Source of the DNA: Massilia rubra
Lineage (GTDB): Bacteria > Pseudomonadota > Gammaproteobacteria > Burkholderiales > Burkholderiaceae_D
NCBI RefSeq assembly: GCF_011682065.1
Contig: NZ_VUYU01000015.1
Location: 1 to 64,000, forward strand
Length of the DNA: 64,000 bases
Direction of reading: 5' to 3'
Shown: piece by piece, positions 33,294-42,735 of the stretch
Position numbering within the stretch: the stretch's first letter is position 1
How the letters are laid out: every line of letters begins with the position of its first letter
The notes under the pieces: generated by a model
Told to the model about the DNA's origin: nothing
Database searches by the model: none
The model's input: only the letters and a program-made list of their open reading frames with translations
Made by a program: the position numbers and the translations under genes

Positions 33294-35120
33294 ATGCGTT
33301 TCAGCCTCTCCCGCCCGCTGCTCGGCACCACGGCATTGCTGGCCGTATTAACCCTGCCGGTGAGCGGCGCCAGCGCCGCGCCGGCCGCCAGCACCGCACC
33401 GGCCGCCAGCGCCGCCGCAGCGACCCGGCTTCACAAACTGGCCGACGCCTTCTATCAGGCGCGCGCGCATTTCGATCCGCTGCTGATCACCGCCAATGGC
33501 GACAGCCGCTATAACAGCGAACTGGGAATGAGCATTTCGCCGAAAAGCCGCGCACGCCAGTTTGCGCTGTACCGGCGCCTGCAGACGCAATTGAAAGCCA
33601 TTCCGCGTGCCCGCCTGAGCGAAGCGGACCAGCTCAATGACGACTTGCTGGCCTTCGAACTCGATAGCGGCCTGAGCCTGGAAAAATTCCCCGAACACCT
33701 GCTGCCGCTGAACCACTTCGATAACGTGCCCGGCACCCTGGCCAATTACGCCAGCGGCACCGGCTCGCAACCTTTGAATACGGTGGCCCAGTATCAGGAT
33801 TACCTGAGCCGCCTGAACCAGCTGCCGGCCTGGATCGACCAGGCGATTGCCAACATGCGCGAAGGCGTCAAGCGCGGCATCGTGCAACCGAAAGCGATCA
33901 CGGTGGCGATGCTGCCCCAGTTCCAGCAACTGCGCAGCGCCACGCCGGAAGCGAATATCTTTTACACGCCGATCAAGAACCTGCCGGCGGCGTTTTCGCA
34001 GGCCGATAAAGACCGGCTCAGCGCCGCTTATCGCAAGACAGTCGCCACCGGCCTGTCCCCTGCCCTCGAGCGGCTGGCGCTGTACCTGGAAAAGGAATAC
34101 CTGCCCGCCAGCCGCGCCAGCGACGGCTGGAGCGCGCTGCCGAACGGCGCCGCGTGGTACCAGGCGCAGATCAAGGACCGCACCACGGTGTCGATGAATC
34201 CCGAACAGATTCACCAATTGGGATTGAAGGAAGTGGCGCGCATCGAACAGCAATGGGCGCTGCTCGGTCCCAAGCTCGGTTACAGCGGCGCGCCGGCGGG
34301 GCTGCCGCAATGGGTGGAGGCGCAGGACAAATTCAAGTCCTTCAAGACCGAGGCCGAGGTGCTCGATGCCTATCGCCAGATCGACAGCAAGATCAAGACC
34401 AAGCTGCCGGCGCTGTTTTCGCTGCTGCCGAAAGCGCCGCTCCAGTTACAGCTGGAGCCCGAACTGACGCGCGCCACGGCGTCCGACCATTACACGCCGG
34501 CGGCGGCCGACGGCTCGCATCCGGGCGTGTTCTGGGCGGTCGTGAACGATCCCAAAGACTACAGCCGCACCGGCATGGTCACCCTGTACCTGCACGAAGG
34601 CCAGCCCGGCCACCATTTTCACGCGGGACTGCTGAAGGAGCTCGACGTACCGGATTTCCGCAAATTCAATACCGAAAATCCGAATATCGGGGCGTTTACC
34701 GAAGGTTGGGCGCTGTATGCGGAAACCCTGGGGCACGAATTCGGTCTGTATGACGATCCGGAAGCGTATTTCGGGCACCTGAACGATGAATTGCTGCGCG
34801 CCGTCAGGCTGGTGGTCGATACCGGCATGCACGCCAAAGGCTGGACCCGGGAGCAGGCCATTGCGTATGCCAGCAAGACACTCGGCTACAGCGAAGCGCG
34901 CGCCAAGAACCAGATCGAGCGTTACATGGTGTGGCCGGCGCAGGCATTGAGCTACAAGATCGGCGCGCTGAAGATCCTGGAATTGCGCGAGCGGGCGCGC
35001 ACGGCGATGGGCGACAAGTTCAGCCTGCCCAAGTTTCACGAAGTGGTGATCGGCGACGGCACCTTGCCGCTGCCGCTGTTAGAGGCGCGGGTGGATCGCT
35101 GGATTGCGTCGGCAAAGTAG
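33294..35120 (+). CDS. Secreted DUF885 family putative metallopeptidase
   Basis: This protein of 608 residues has a signal peptide with a long Ala-rich region (to about residue 35). It is a DUF885 family member; the family is related to zinc peptidases and carries the HExxPGHH-type motif, here LYLHEGQPGHHFHAGLL near residue 435, with the Glu of FTEGWALYAETLG further on as a likely third ligand. The activity of the family is not well established. AAGGA lies 8 bp upstream of the ATG. It is monocistronic, followed by an exonuclease gene after 100 bp. Confidence 0.85.
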   Translation: MRFSLSRPLLGTTALLAVLTLPVSGASAAPAASTAPAASAAAATRLHKLADAFYQARAHFDPLLITANGDSRYNSELGMSISPKSRARQFALYRRLQTQLKAIPRARLSEADQLNDDLLAFELDSGLSLEKFPEHLLPLNHFDNVPGTLANYASGTGSQPLNTVAQYQDYLSRLNQLPAWIDQAIANMREGVKRGIVQPKAITVAMLPQFQQLRSATPEANIFYTPIKNLPAAFSQADKDRLSAAYRKTVATGLSPALERLALYLEKEYLPASRASDGWSALPNGAAWYQAQIKDRTTVSMNPEQIHQLGLKEVARIEQQWALLGPKLGYSGAPAGLPQWVEAQDKFKSFKTEAEVLDAYRQIDSKIKTKLPALFSLLPKAPLQLQLEPELTRATASDHYTPAAADGSHPGVFWAVVNDPKDYSRTGMVTLYLHEGQPGHHFHAGLLKELDVPDFRKFNTENPNIGAFTEGWALYAETLGHEFGLYDDPEAYFGHLNDELLRAVRLVVDTGMHAKGWTREQAIAYASKTLGYSEARAKNQIERYMVWPAQALSYKIGALKILELRERARTAMGDKFSLPKFHEVVIGDGTLPLPLLEARVDRWIASAK

Positions 35121-35221
35121 AGAAAGCGCATGACGGGAGCGGCTGTGAAAGAGGGGTTTTCCGGCCGGCTCGGGAGTTTTCGTTATAGTAGCGTTTTATC
35201 TACTTAAGGAAACTCAACTGA

Positions 35222-35782
35222 ATGCAAGCATCCCGTTATCTCGTCATCGACTTTGAAGCCACCTGCTGCGACAAGAGCACAGTGCCACGCGACCATATGG
35301 AAATCATCGAAATCGGCGCTGTGATGGTCGACGGCGCCAGCCTGGCCGTGGTCGATGAATTCCAGACCTTCATTCGCCCGGTGCGCCATCCGCAACTGAC
35401 ACCATTCTGCACCACGCTCACCTCGATTGAGCAAAAAGACGTCGACAGTGCGCCCCTGTTTGAAGAAGCGATCGGCCACTTCAAGACCTGGCTATATCAG
35501 TACAGCGACTTCGTTTTCTGCTCCTGGGGCGACTACGACCTGAAACAGCTGCACCAGGACTGCGCCTTCCACAAAGTGCCTTATCCGATCAGCGCCTCGC
35601 ACGCGAACGTCAAGCGACTGATGGCGGAACGCCAGAAATTATCCAAGAAACCGGGGCTGGGAGAAGCCATCCGCCTGGCCGGCATGAAGTTCGAAGGCGC
35701 CCACCATCGCGGCATCGACGACGCCCGCAATATCGCGCGCCTGCTGCCTTACATCGTTGGCGACGCGCGCCTGCGCCGATAA
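35222..35782 (+). CDS. DEDDh-family 3'-5' exonuclease (KapD/ERI-1-like)
   Basis: This protein of 186 residues is a DnaQ-fold exonuclease. The four acidic residues and the His are in VIDFEATCC (Asp10, Glu12), in SWGDYDLKQL (Asp) and in HHRGIDDARNIARLL (His and Asp). The sequence is close to KapD/ERI-1-like exonucleases that trim RNA or single-stranded DNA. AAGGA precedes the start. No partner gene is obvious. Confidence 0.88.
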   Translation: MQASRYLVIDFEATCCDKSTVPRDHMEIIEIGAVMVDGASLAVVDEFQTFIRPVRHPQLTPFCTTLTSIEQKDVDSAPLFEEAIGHFKTWLYQYSDFVFCSWGDYDLKQLHQDCAFHKVPYPISASHANVKRLMAERQKLSKKPGLGEAIRLAGMKFEGAHHRGIDDARNIARLLPYIVGDARLRR

Positions 35783-35964
35783 GCACATCTGCAGCGTCCC
35801 TTACCTGGAGGGACAGCACCATCGTTACCCGAACCGGTCTTTCCTCGTGCTCTCTTAACGAGCGATAAAGAGCGTGCTCCGGGTCGCCGACGTGCGCCAA
35901 GGGGCCTGAGATAGGTGTGGTGGCGTCAGCTTACCGCCGGCACGGCGGGCGTCTTCCTCGGAAA

Positions 35965-36061
35965 TTTATCCGATATTCGGCTATATTTGGTTAGCCGCTA
36001 TTCGGCTATATTGACTTTAGCTGCCATTCGGATAAAGTTCATCTGTCTGAATAGCCGATAT
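35965..36061. repeat. Cluster of ATTCGG(C/A)TA sites
   Basis: The 14-mer TATTCGGCTATATT occurs twice, at 35974-35987 and 35999-36012 (25 bp apart). A related ATTCGGATAAA follows at 36026-36036, and inverted forms TTTATCCGA (35965-35973) and GAATAGCCGATAT (36049-36061) flank them. The array lies in an AT-rich part of a 489-bp gene-free stretch. Such phased sites suggest a regulator or recombinase binding region, but no cognate gene is next to it. Confidence 0.75.
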
Positions 36062-36116
36062 TTTCATAAATGTCTTCCTCACCCGCGTGCCATCTTCTCC
36101 TTACCGCGCAACAGCC

Positions 36117-36275
36117 CTAAATACCCGCGCAGACATAAGCGTGAGTTTTTGGCGAACATAGCCGGATGCGAGGCACACGCCGCGAGGCAGTGCGTGTACT
36201 GCTAGCGGTGGGCAGCACAGCAAGGCGCCGCTTATGGAAGCTGGAAATGACAAGAATTTATGCGCACTTGCTTAG
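36117..36275. repeat. 160-bp palindromic repeat, copy 1
   Basis: It begins CTAAATACCCGCGCAGACAT and ends GCGCACTTGCTTAG, and shares the core TGAGTTTTTGGCGAACATAG with copy 2 at 47995-48157. The centre carries further palindromic, G/C-rich sequence. The end runs into the 3' part of the DUF6572 gene. It is probably a MITE-like or REP-derived element. Confidence 0.8.
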
Positions 36276-36610
36276 GCCGCTGCGCCGGCAGGGAATGCAT
36301 TCCAACGCAAGGAAACATCCAGTCCCTCCGCGACGACCTTCGCATCGGTCAGAAACTGAACGGCGGCTGTCGGCAACGGATAACGGCTGATGATGTCAAT
36401 CCGCAGCGACTTGCCTTGTGCGGCGGGATACGCCTCGTACATTTGGCCACTCTCGACAAAACCGAAGTACGCGTTCAACTTGCTTTGCAACGCCAGCAAA
36501 TGATCACGTTCATCAGTCCAGTCCCACGAGTCAAGGATCGACAGGACAACGCTGCCCGATACAGTTTCAGTGCCGACAGCGTCAACCACGCTAGGATTCT
36601 CAAGGCCCAT
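36272..36610 (-). CDS. DUF6572 domain protein
   Basis: This protein of 112 residues resembles the DUF6572 family: MGLENPSVVDAVG at the N-terminus, then VVLSILDSWDW, HLLALQSKLNAY and ESGQMYEAYPAAQGKSLRID. The ATG at 36610 was preferred over a GTG three codons earlier because AAAGGG lies at a suitable distance and the family start matches. Its function is unknown. It follows the hypothetical gene by 12 bp. Base composition is visibly less GC-rich than in the neighbours. Confidence 0.75.
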   Translation of the reverse strand: MGLENPSVVDAVGTETVSGSVVLSILDSWDWTDERDHLLALQSKLNAYFGFVESGQMYEAYPAAQGKSLRIDIISRYPLPTAAVQFLTDAKVVAEGLDVSLRWNAFPAGAAA

Positions 36611-36622
36611 CCTTCCCACCCT

Positions 36623-37123
36623 TTATGGTATTAATGGCGATGTATCGTCTTTCGTCTGCGTTCGCTTTTGGCCGTCAACCGAGCATGAATCCTTGCGGGG
36701 AAAGAAATCGTCAGGAAACACCACCTGTCCCGGTTCGAGTGGCAGCGCACTGGAAGCGAGTTTCTTCCCGAGCGCCGCAATTTCCGCCACGTAGACGGTG
36801 CGATCGAAACAATAATTCAGTGCGCGCGAGCCAGCTTGCATTGTCCAGTTGACGGTGGAATCGGTCATATCCACAGCGACGCTTTCCCAGCCGCCATCGT
36901 CGGCAATGCCACAGGCGCAGGTAAAAACCAGGTAATTCCCGCGACCGGAAAGACTGTGTTTCAACTCATCAAAACAGACCAAGGCACCATCGAAGTCCGC
37001 CTCTTCAAGCATGTCTTTCGCGTCGATGAATATGCGGACTATCGAAACATCTTCAAACACGATGCCATCCCGCCTCAGTTGCCTGCCAACCACCTCGTCG
37101 AGCGCGACGCGGAACGTGTTCAC
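36623..37123 (-). CDS. Hypothetical protein after the patatin gene
   Basis: A protein of 166 residues starts at a GTG that overlaps the patatin stop codon (GTGA at 37120-37123), giving VNTFRVALDEVVGRQLRRDG as its start (Met in the cell). I do not recognise the family. Segments NYLVFTCACGIADDGGWESV and NWTMQAGSRALNYCFDRTVY suggest a compact alpha/beta protein with paired Cys. The coupling to the patatin gene and the lower GC content are notable. An immunity or accessory role is only a guess. Confidence 0.65.
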   Translation of the reverse strand: MNTFRVALDEVVGRQLRRDGIVFEDVSIVRIFIDAKDMLEEADFDGALVCFDELKHSLSGRGNYLVFTCACGIADDGGWESVAVDMTDSTVNWTMQAGSRALNYCFDRTVYVAEIAALGKKLASSALPLEPGQVVFPDDFFPRKDSCSVDGQKRTQTKDDTSPLIP

Positions 37124-39312
37124 GGCTTGCCGAAGAATAGATAAAACGTCTGGTTGCCTCGTTCGCCAACACCCACCGCCACAGTGAACGGTCCCAGCGC
37201 GGTATTGACCGCGCCGAACATGGAACCGGCAAACTGCGCCCGTTCCATCTGGTCGCCGTTCAACCGCCGCGTCATTTTCCCCAATTCGACCGAACCGCCC
37301 AGATACACAGCGCGCATGCCCAGCAACGTCATTTTGCGCGTGTACACGCCGCGCCCGAACAGATAATCGCCGCCGAGGAACTGGCGTGCCTGGTAACCGG
37401 ACAAATTCAAAAATCCACCCAGCGAAAACAATTCCATCAGCGGTAAATCGTCGCCCCACAGATGGCCCGCGCGCCCGGCCACGCTGAACCGGTGCGGGCC
37501 CCGGTTCCAGGCCATTTCGTGCCCCATTTCAAGCCGCTTGTATTCGACCGTGGCGCCGACCGAGGTCGGGGCAATGCGCGCATTCACAAAGCTGTAATTG
37601 CCGGTCGATGGAAACACCCAATCATCCAACCGGTCCTGAACATATTCAAGCTTGATGACGCCGATCTGACTTTTCTCGGTGGTCAGCTGCGACACGCCGA
37701 TGCTCGGGTCCGAGCGTTCGGTGCCGCGTTCCAGCCCCACCTTGAAAGTGCTGTCGTCATCGACGTGATTGACCAGGTCGATGCCGATGGACGCCTGCTT
37801 GGCGCTGTAAGTCGCCACCGCCTTGTCGTTGATGATCAGGTTATCCTTGTTCTGCGAAAAACGTACGGACGGCGCCACGTACCAGCGGCTTTCACCGCCA
37901 AGCGGCTGGTACAGCTGCGAGGTAAACGAGTTGACCTGGCCGAGCGAAACGGTATTGCGCCACTCCAGCCCGGAGCGCGTCAGCCATTTGCCGCGATGCG
38001 CCAGCAAGATCGTAAAATCGCTTTCGCCGGCCAGGTCGGTCGACAGGCGCACGCCGGCTTGAAGGTAATTCGGCCCCCATTCCTTTTCGACCGGTTCGAT
38101 CACCAGGGTGCGCCCTTCCGGACCATGCTCGAAACGGTGCGTGACGTTTTCGAAATCACCCGTCGAATACAGGCTGTTCATATTGGCGTGCAATTCCGCC
38201 GTGCTGAACGCCTGGCCCGCTTTGATCGAGAATTTGCGGTGAATGAGCCCCTCGCTGACGTGTTTCAACTGCCTGGTATCGATGCGCACCGAATTAACCT
38301 TGACCACCGCCGGATGGCGCGCCGCGCGCGCCGCCAGGTGCGCCTTGAAATCGGCGTCGGACAAGGCCAGCGGCGCCAGCCGGTCCGCCACCACGCGCGC
38401 AGCGGCCTCGCCCATGTCGATGGTCCTGGCGGAGTTTTCGAAGTCGGCCGCGCTGAAATCGCCCAGTTGCGGCAGGATCAGCACGTCTTTCGGCGTCAGT
38501 TCGCGCAGCGAGGCTTCGACATTCTGCTCGGTGAGGATATTGAGCATCTGCTGGCCAACGCCGAAGGCCGAGACGATCTTGTCGCGCTTGAGCAGCGGCG
38601 TGCCGAGGTTGACGGCAATCACAATGTCGGCCCCCATGGCGCGCACCACGTCGACCGGGAGGTTGCGCACCAGCCCACCATCGAGCAACGCGCGGTCGTC
38701 GATCTCGACCGGGGCGAACACGCCGGGCACCGACATGCTGGCCCGCATCGCGCGCGCGATGCCGCCGCGTTCGAGCACGACCATCTTGCCGTTTTCGATA
38801 TCGGTGGCAATCGCGCGGAACGGAATGTCGAGCTCGTCGAAGTGGGTGACGTCGCCGGTTTTCGCGGCGAGGGTGTTGAAGAAGAATTCGATCTGCTGGC
38901 CGTAGTTCAGGCCGCGTGGCAGGCGCATTTCGGCGTCGGAAAAGCCGATCTCGCCGCTGACGATGTTCTTGCGCTCGGTCGCCTTGGCATAGGTGGAACG
39001 CTCCAGGCGCGGCGGGCTGTCGGTGAGGACATTGTTCCATTCCACGGCGGCGATGCGCTTTTCCAGCTCGTCCGGACGGTTGCCCATGGCGTAGGCCCCG
39101 GCCACGATCGAGCCCATGCTGGTGCCGACCACGTAGTCGACCGGGATGCGCATTTCTTCGAGGACTTTGAGCACGCCGATGTGGGCTACCCCGCGCGCGC
39201 CGCCGCCGGATAACACCAGGCCGATTTTGGGGCGCTTGGGAGGGTCGGCGGCGAGGACGGTGGCGTGAAGTACTGCGAGGAAGAGGAAGACGGAGGCGTG
39301 GAAGGCGCGCAT
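37120..39312 (-). CDS. Patatin-like phospholipase with C-terminal barrel (PlpD/type Vd-like)
   Basis: This protein of 730 residues has a signal peptide (to about residue 21), then a patatin domain with the oxyanion loop SGGGARG and the nucleophile Ser65 in GTSMGS; the catalytic Asp is in LLDGGLVRN. A POTRA-like stretch (about 335-410) and a beta-barrel of the BamA/surface-antigen type to the C-terminus (YLFFGKP) follow. The length and plan match PlpD of Pseudomonas aeruginosa (type Vd autotransporter, phospholipase A1). It probably exposes the lipase outside the cell. Two small genes follow directly. Confidence 0.9.
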   Translation of the reverse strand: MRAFHASVFLFLAVLHATVLAADPPKRPKIGLVLSGGGARGVAHIGVLKVLEEMRIPVDYVVGTSMGSIVAGAYAMGNRPDELEKRIAAVEWNNVLTDSPPRLERSTYAKATERKNIVSGEIGFSDAEMRLPRGLNYGQQIEFFFNTLAAKTGDVTHFDELDIPFRAIATDIENGKMVVLERGGIARAMRASMSVPGVFAPVEIDDRALLDGGLVRNLPVDVVRAMGADIVIAVNLGTPLLKRDKIVSAFGVGQQMLNILTEQNVEASLRELTPKDVLILPQLGDFSAADFENSARTIDMGEAAARVVADRLAPLALSDADFKAHLAARAARHPAVVKVNSVRIDTRQLKHVSEGLIHRKFSIKAGQAFSTAELHANMNSLYSTGDFENVTHRFEHGPEGRTLVIEPVEKEWGPNYLQAGVRLSTDLAGESDFTILLAHRGKWLTRSGLEWRNTVSLGQVNSFTSQLYQPLGGESRWYVAPSVRFSQNKDNLIINDKAVATYSAKQASIGIDLVNHVDDDSTFKVGLERGTERSDPSIGVSQLTTEKSQIGVIKLEYVQDRLDDWVFPSTGNYSFVNARIAPTSVGATVEYKRLEMGHEMAWNRGPHRFSVAGRAGHLWGDDLPLMELFSLGGFLNLSGYQARQFLGGDYLFGRGVYTRKMTLLGMRAVYLGGSVELGKMTRRLNGDQMERAQFAGSMFGAVNTALGPFTVAVGVGERGNQTFYLFFGKP

Positions 39313-39339
39313 GGGTTTTCGGTTGAATTCAGCGTGCTA

Positions 39340-39367
39340 TGGGTCCCCGCCTGCGCGGGGACGACGG
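39340..39367. repeat. Single REP-like palindrome
   Basis: GGTCCCCGCCTGCGCGGGGA is a lone arm of the REP-like family, between the YciI and patatin genes. Confidence 0.8.
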
Positions 39368-39390
39368 GTGTGAGGGCTTGATTAACCCGC

Positions 39391-39693
39391 TTATTCAGGT
39401 CGCAGCGGCGAAAAAGCATCCTTGCCGACGACGGTATTCCACTGCCGGACTTTATACCCGGTCACCACGCCATGCAGCAGGTACGGATCGGCCTTGGCAA
39501 ACGCCTCGACCACCGCCGGCGATTCGCTCTGGAAGAACAACACCGACATATCGGCCGGATCGGAAAACGCCCCGCCCATGATCAGTTCACCGCGCTCCTG
39601 CGCTTCCCACGCCAGTTTCAGGTGCTCGCTGCGGTACTTGCCGCGCGTTTCAAGATAATCCGGGGCCAGCTCGTAACATAACAAATAGTGCAT
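39391..39693 (-). CDS. YciI family protein
   Basis: This protein of 100 residues is a YciI-like ferredoxin-fold protein. It contains RSEHLKLAWEAQERGELIMGGAFSDPAD, with the conserved His and Asp that form the active-site pocket in this family, and the DPYLLHGVVTGYKVRQW C-terminal motif. Most members have no known substrate. GGAG precedes the ATG. It lies between the DUF1854 and patatin genes without obvious coupling. Confidence 0.9.
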   Translation of the reverse strand: MHYLLCYELAPDYLETRGKYRSEHLKLAWEAQERGELIMGGAFSDPADMSVLFFQSESPAVVEAFAKADPYLLHGVVTGYKVRQWNTVVGKDAFSPLRPE

Positions 39694-39714
39694 GCAATCT
39701 CCGTCAAAACGCCA

Positions 39715-40197
39715 TCATAAAAACCGGTCGAGAATCTTCCGGCTGTGCTTGTCGATGGTGAACATATCGCGGATCAAAAACTGGATGCCGTGGTTATCGG
39801 CCACCAGCAGCGACGCGTCGCCGATCCGGCGGATATCTTCTTCGCCCTTGAGCGTAAACGCGGTATCACCCCGGTCGGTCTTGACTTCCCATGTGCAGGG
39901 CGTGGCAAAACTGCTGACACTGACAATATGGTGAATCACCGGCATGAATTCGCGCCCATCGAGTTCATCTTGCACCAATTCGCGAATTGCCGCTGGCAGT
40001 GCCGCCAAACTGTCGATCCAGCCGACTTCCTTGCCATTGGTCAGCACCATCGAAATACCCTGGTCCGGCGCCTGGATCGGAAAGGCCCGCACCGGCGAGA
40101 CGCCGACATGCACTTCGCCGTCTTCCGCCGTCAAGGTCAATTTACCGAAACTGTCGCGGCTTAATGTGAATACCGAACTTGCTGCGCTTGCCATCAT
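39715..40197 (-). CDS. DUF1854 protein associated with cyanophycin metabolism
   Basis: This protein of 160 residues belongs to the DUF1854 family, which in betaproteobacteria accompanies an ABC exporter and the cyanophycin synthetase genes. Its function is unknown. The start at 40197 uses an ATG that shares one base with the TGA of the ABC gene (TGATG), showing coupling; an alternative ATG follows one codon later. There is no signal peptide or membrane segment. VSPVRAFPIQAPDQGISM and the C-terminal IRDMFTIDKHSRKILDRFL are family-typical. Confidence 0.85.
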   Translation of the reverse strand: MMASAASSVFTLSRDSFGKLTLTAEDGEVHVGVSPVRAFPIQAPDQGISMVLTNGKEVGWIDSLAALPAAIRELVQDELDGREFMPVIHHIVSVSSFATPCTWEVKTDRGDTAFTLKGEEDIRRIGDASLLVADNHGIQFLIRDMFTIDKHSRKILDRFL

Positions 40198-42473
40198 CAA
40201 TCCTTGTCGTCCATATCCGTATCGACGTTGCGCGCCTGCGCTTCGTACAAGCGGAAATACGCGCCTTCACGCGCCATCAATTCGTCGTGGCTACCCTCTT
40301 CCATCACCACGCCGCGGTCCAGCACCACCAGCCGGTCGGCCCGGTGCAAGGTCGATAAACGGTGCGCGATGGCGATCGTGGTGCGGCCCTGCACCAGGTT
40401 ATCGAGCGCTTTCTGGATTTCTTTCTCGGTTTCCGAATCGACCGAGGAAGTCGCTTCATCCATGATCAGGATGCGCGGATCGATCAGCAAGGCGCGCGCA
40501 ATCGAAATGCGCTGGCGTTCGCCGCCCGACAAGCCCTGCCCACGCTCGCCCACCATCGAATCGTAGCCCTGCGGCAGGCGCAAAATGAATTCGTGCGCAT
40601 GCGCCGCGCGCGCCGACGCGATGATTTCCTCGCGCGTCGCATGCGGCTTGCCGTAGGCGATATTCTCGGCGATGGTGCCGAAGAACAAAAACGGCTCCTG
40701 CAACACCAGCCCGATATTCTTGCGGTAATCCGACACCGCGAACGAGCGGATATCGACGCCATCGAGCAGGATCGCCCCTTCCGACACGTCATAAAAACGG
40801 CAGATCAGGTTGACCAGGGTGCTCTTGCCCGATCCGCTATGTCCCACCAGGCCCACGAATTCGCCCGCCTTGATATTGAGCGAAATACCGCGATTGACCG
40901 CGCGGTTGCCGTAACGGAAACCGACTTCGCGCAAATCGATGCGGCCTTCGATTTTATCGAGCTTGACCGGATTGGCCGGCTCCGGAACGCTCGATACATG
41001 ATCGAGAATATCGAAAATGCGCTTCGCGGCCGATGCCGATTTCTGCGTCACCGACACAATGCGGCTCATCGAATCGAGACGGCCATAAAACCGGCTGCTG
41101 TAGGTAATGAACAAGGTCAGCACACCAACCGTAATGTTCTTGTTCGATACCAGCCAGATGCCGAATACCCACACCACCAGCAAACCGAGTTCGGTCAGGA
41201 ACGACACCGTCGGTGAAAACAGCGACCAGACCCGGTTCAATTTATCGTTGACGGCCAGGTTATGTTTGTTGGCATCGCGAAAACGCGTCGCTTCGCGCTG
41301 TTCCTGGGCGAACGCTTTGACCACGCGCACGCCGGGAATGGTATCGGCCAGCACATTGGTCACTTCGCCCCAGACCCGGTCGATTTTCTCGAAGCCGGTG
41401 CGCAGGCGGTCGCGCACGATGTGGATCATCCACGCGATGAACGGCAGCGGCACCAGGGTAATCACCGCCAGCATCGGATTGATCGAACACAGGATCACCC
41501 CGGTCATGATAATCATCAGCACGTCGGAGGCAAAATCGAGCAGGTGCAAGGACAAAAACACGCAGATACGGTCGCTGCCGCTGCCGATGCGCGACATTAA
41601 ATCGCCCGTGCGCTTGCCGCCGAAATACTCCAGCGACAGCTTCATCAGGTGCTCATAGGTGGCCGAGCGCAGGTCGGCGCCCATCCGTTCCGACACCAGC
41701 GCCAGCACATAGGTCTTGCCCCAGCCCAGCAGCCAGGCCAGCACGGCCGAGCCGAACAGGCCGGCCATGTACATCCACACCAGTTGCTGGTCGACCGGCT
41801 GCCCGTTCTGGAACGGTATCAACACATTATCCATCAGCGGCATGGTCAGATACGGCGGTATCATATGCGCCGCGGTACTGGCCAGCATCAGGAAAAAGCC
41901 GAGCGAGAGTTGCCCGCTGTACGGCCTGGCAAAGCGCCACAGGCGGAACAGGGTCCAGGTCGAGGGCGGCGTGTACAGCACCTTGGTGCAGATCGGACAT
42001 TCATCCTGCCCCGGTTCGAGCGGCGCCTTACAGCTCGGGCACACATTCTGCTCGGCCGACTGCACCGGCAAGCCGCTCAGGAAACTGTCGCGCTGCTCGC
42101 TGAAATGGTCGAGCACGCGGATCGCGTGCAGGTTCTGCCCCAAAGTGAAGCGCCAGGCGTCCAGCAAACCTTGTTCGTCGAACAATTGCAGATGGCCAAC
42201 ACCGGCGTGATCGTGGTGCGTGAGCGACAATCCGGGACGGAAAGCCCACTCGCGCCACGCGCTTTCACCCGGCGCGCGCGCCAGCAAACGGCGGCTGGTG
42301 ACCAGCACCAGACCTTTTTTGAAATGCAATTTGGCATCGAGGTCAACCTCGACGCCACTTAGAACGTTTTCCCCTGGTGCAAGTTTTTTAGCGACGTCAG
42401 CCTGCCAGTGTTCAGGCAGGGAAAGCGGCCCGGTGGCCGTCGTCATAGGAGAAACAGATGGATCTATAGTCAT
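40197..42473 (-). CDS. ABC exporter with N-terminal extension and zinc ribbon, cyanophycin-associated
   Basis: This protein of about 758 residues has an unusual N-terminal cytosolic region (1-165) carrying a C4 zinc-ribbon-like motif (Cys145, Cys148, Cys159, Cys162 in CPSCKAPLEPGQDECPIC). A type IV exporter membrane domain with six helices (about 180-480) and an ATPase domain follow. The ATPase has Walker A GHSGSGKSTLVNL, signature LSGGERQRIS and Walker B ILIMDEATSSVD. The start is uncertain: the ATG at 42473 was chosen, with a GTG nine codons upstream and another ATG nine codons downstream possible. It diverges from the cphA genes. Its substrate is unknown. Confidence 0.85.
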   Translation of the reverse strand: MTIDPSVSPMTTATGPLSLPEHWQADVAKKLAPGENVLSGVEVDLDAKLHFKKGLVLVTSRRLLARAPGESAWREWAFRPGLSLTHHDHAGVGHLQLFDEQGLLDAWRFTLGQNLHAIRVLDHFSEQRDSFLSGLPVQSAEQNVCPSCKAPLEPGQDECPICTKVLYTPPSTWTLFRLWRFARPYSGQLSLGFFLMLASTAAHMIPPYLTMPLMDNVLIPFQNGQPVDQQLVWMYMAGLFGSAVLAWLLGWGKTYVLALVSERMGADLRSATYEHLMKLSLEYFGGKRTGDLMSRIGSGSDRICVFLSLHLLDFASDVLMIIMTGVILCSINPMLAVITLVPLPFIAWMIHIVRDRLRTGFEKIDRVWGEVTNVLADTIPGVRVVKAFAQEQREATRFRDANKHNLAVNDKLNRVWSLFSPTVSFLTELGLLVVWVFGIWLVSNKNITVGVLTLFITYSSRFYGRLDSMSRIVSVTQKSASAAKRIFDILDHVSSVPEPANPVKLDKIEGRIDLREVGFRYGNRAVNRGISLNIKAGEFVGLVGHSGSGKSTLVNLICRFYDVSEGAILLDGVDIRSFAVSDYRKNIGLVLQEPFLFFGTIAENIAYGKPHATREEIIASARAAHAHEFILRLPQGYDSMVGERGQGLSGGERQRISIARALLIDPRILIMDEATSSVDSETEKEIQKALDNLVQGRTTIAIAHRLSTLHRADRLVVLDRGVVMEEGSHDELMAREGAYFRLYEAQARNVDTDMDDKD

Positions 42474-42735
42474 CGTAGTGCGGTTCCGGCTCTGGGCCAC
42501 GAATTTACGGGCGGAAATTGTTCAACGTGGGCGCCGGCAGCAGGGCGCCCTGGAATGCCGCACCGGCATGCTGCGGAGCAGGCCCGCGCGACGCGTTCGG
42601 GAATCCAGACTGGCAGAAATCGGTTCAGCACGGTAAGCTTCGTCTCTAGCAAGTATACAACATGATGCGCTTCGAAAAGCCTCACGAGGTCTTAGGGCGT
42701 GAACAACGCCAAGCCTGTTATCAAGAAATAACGAC

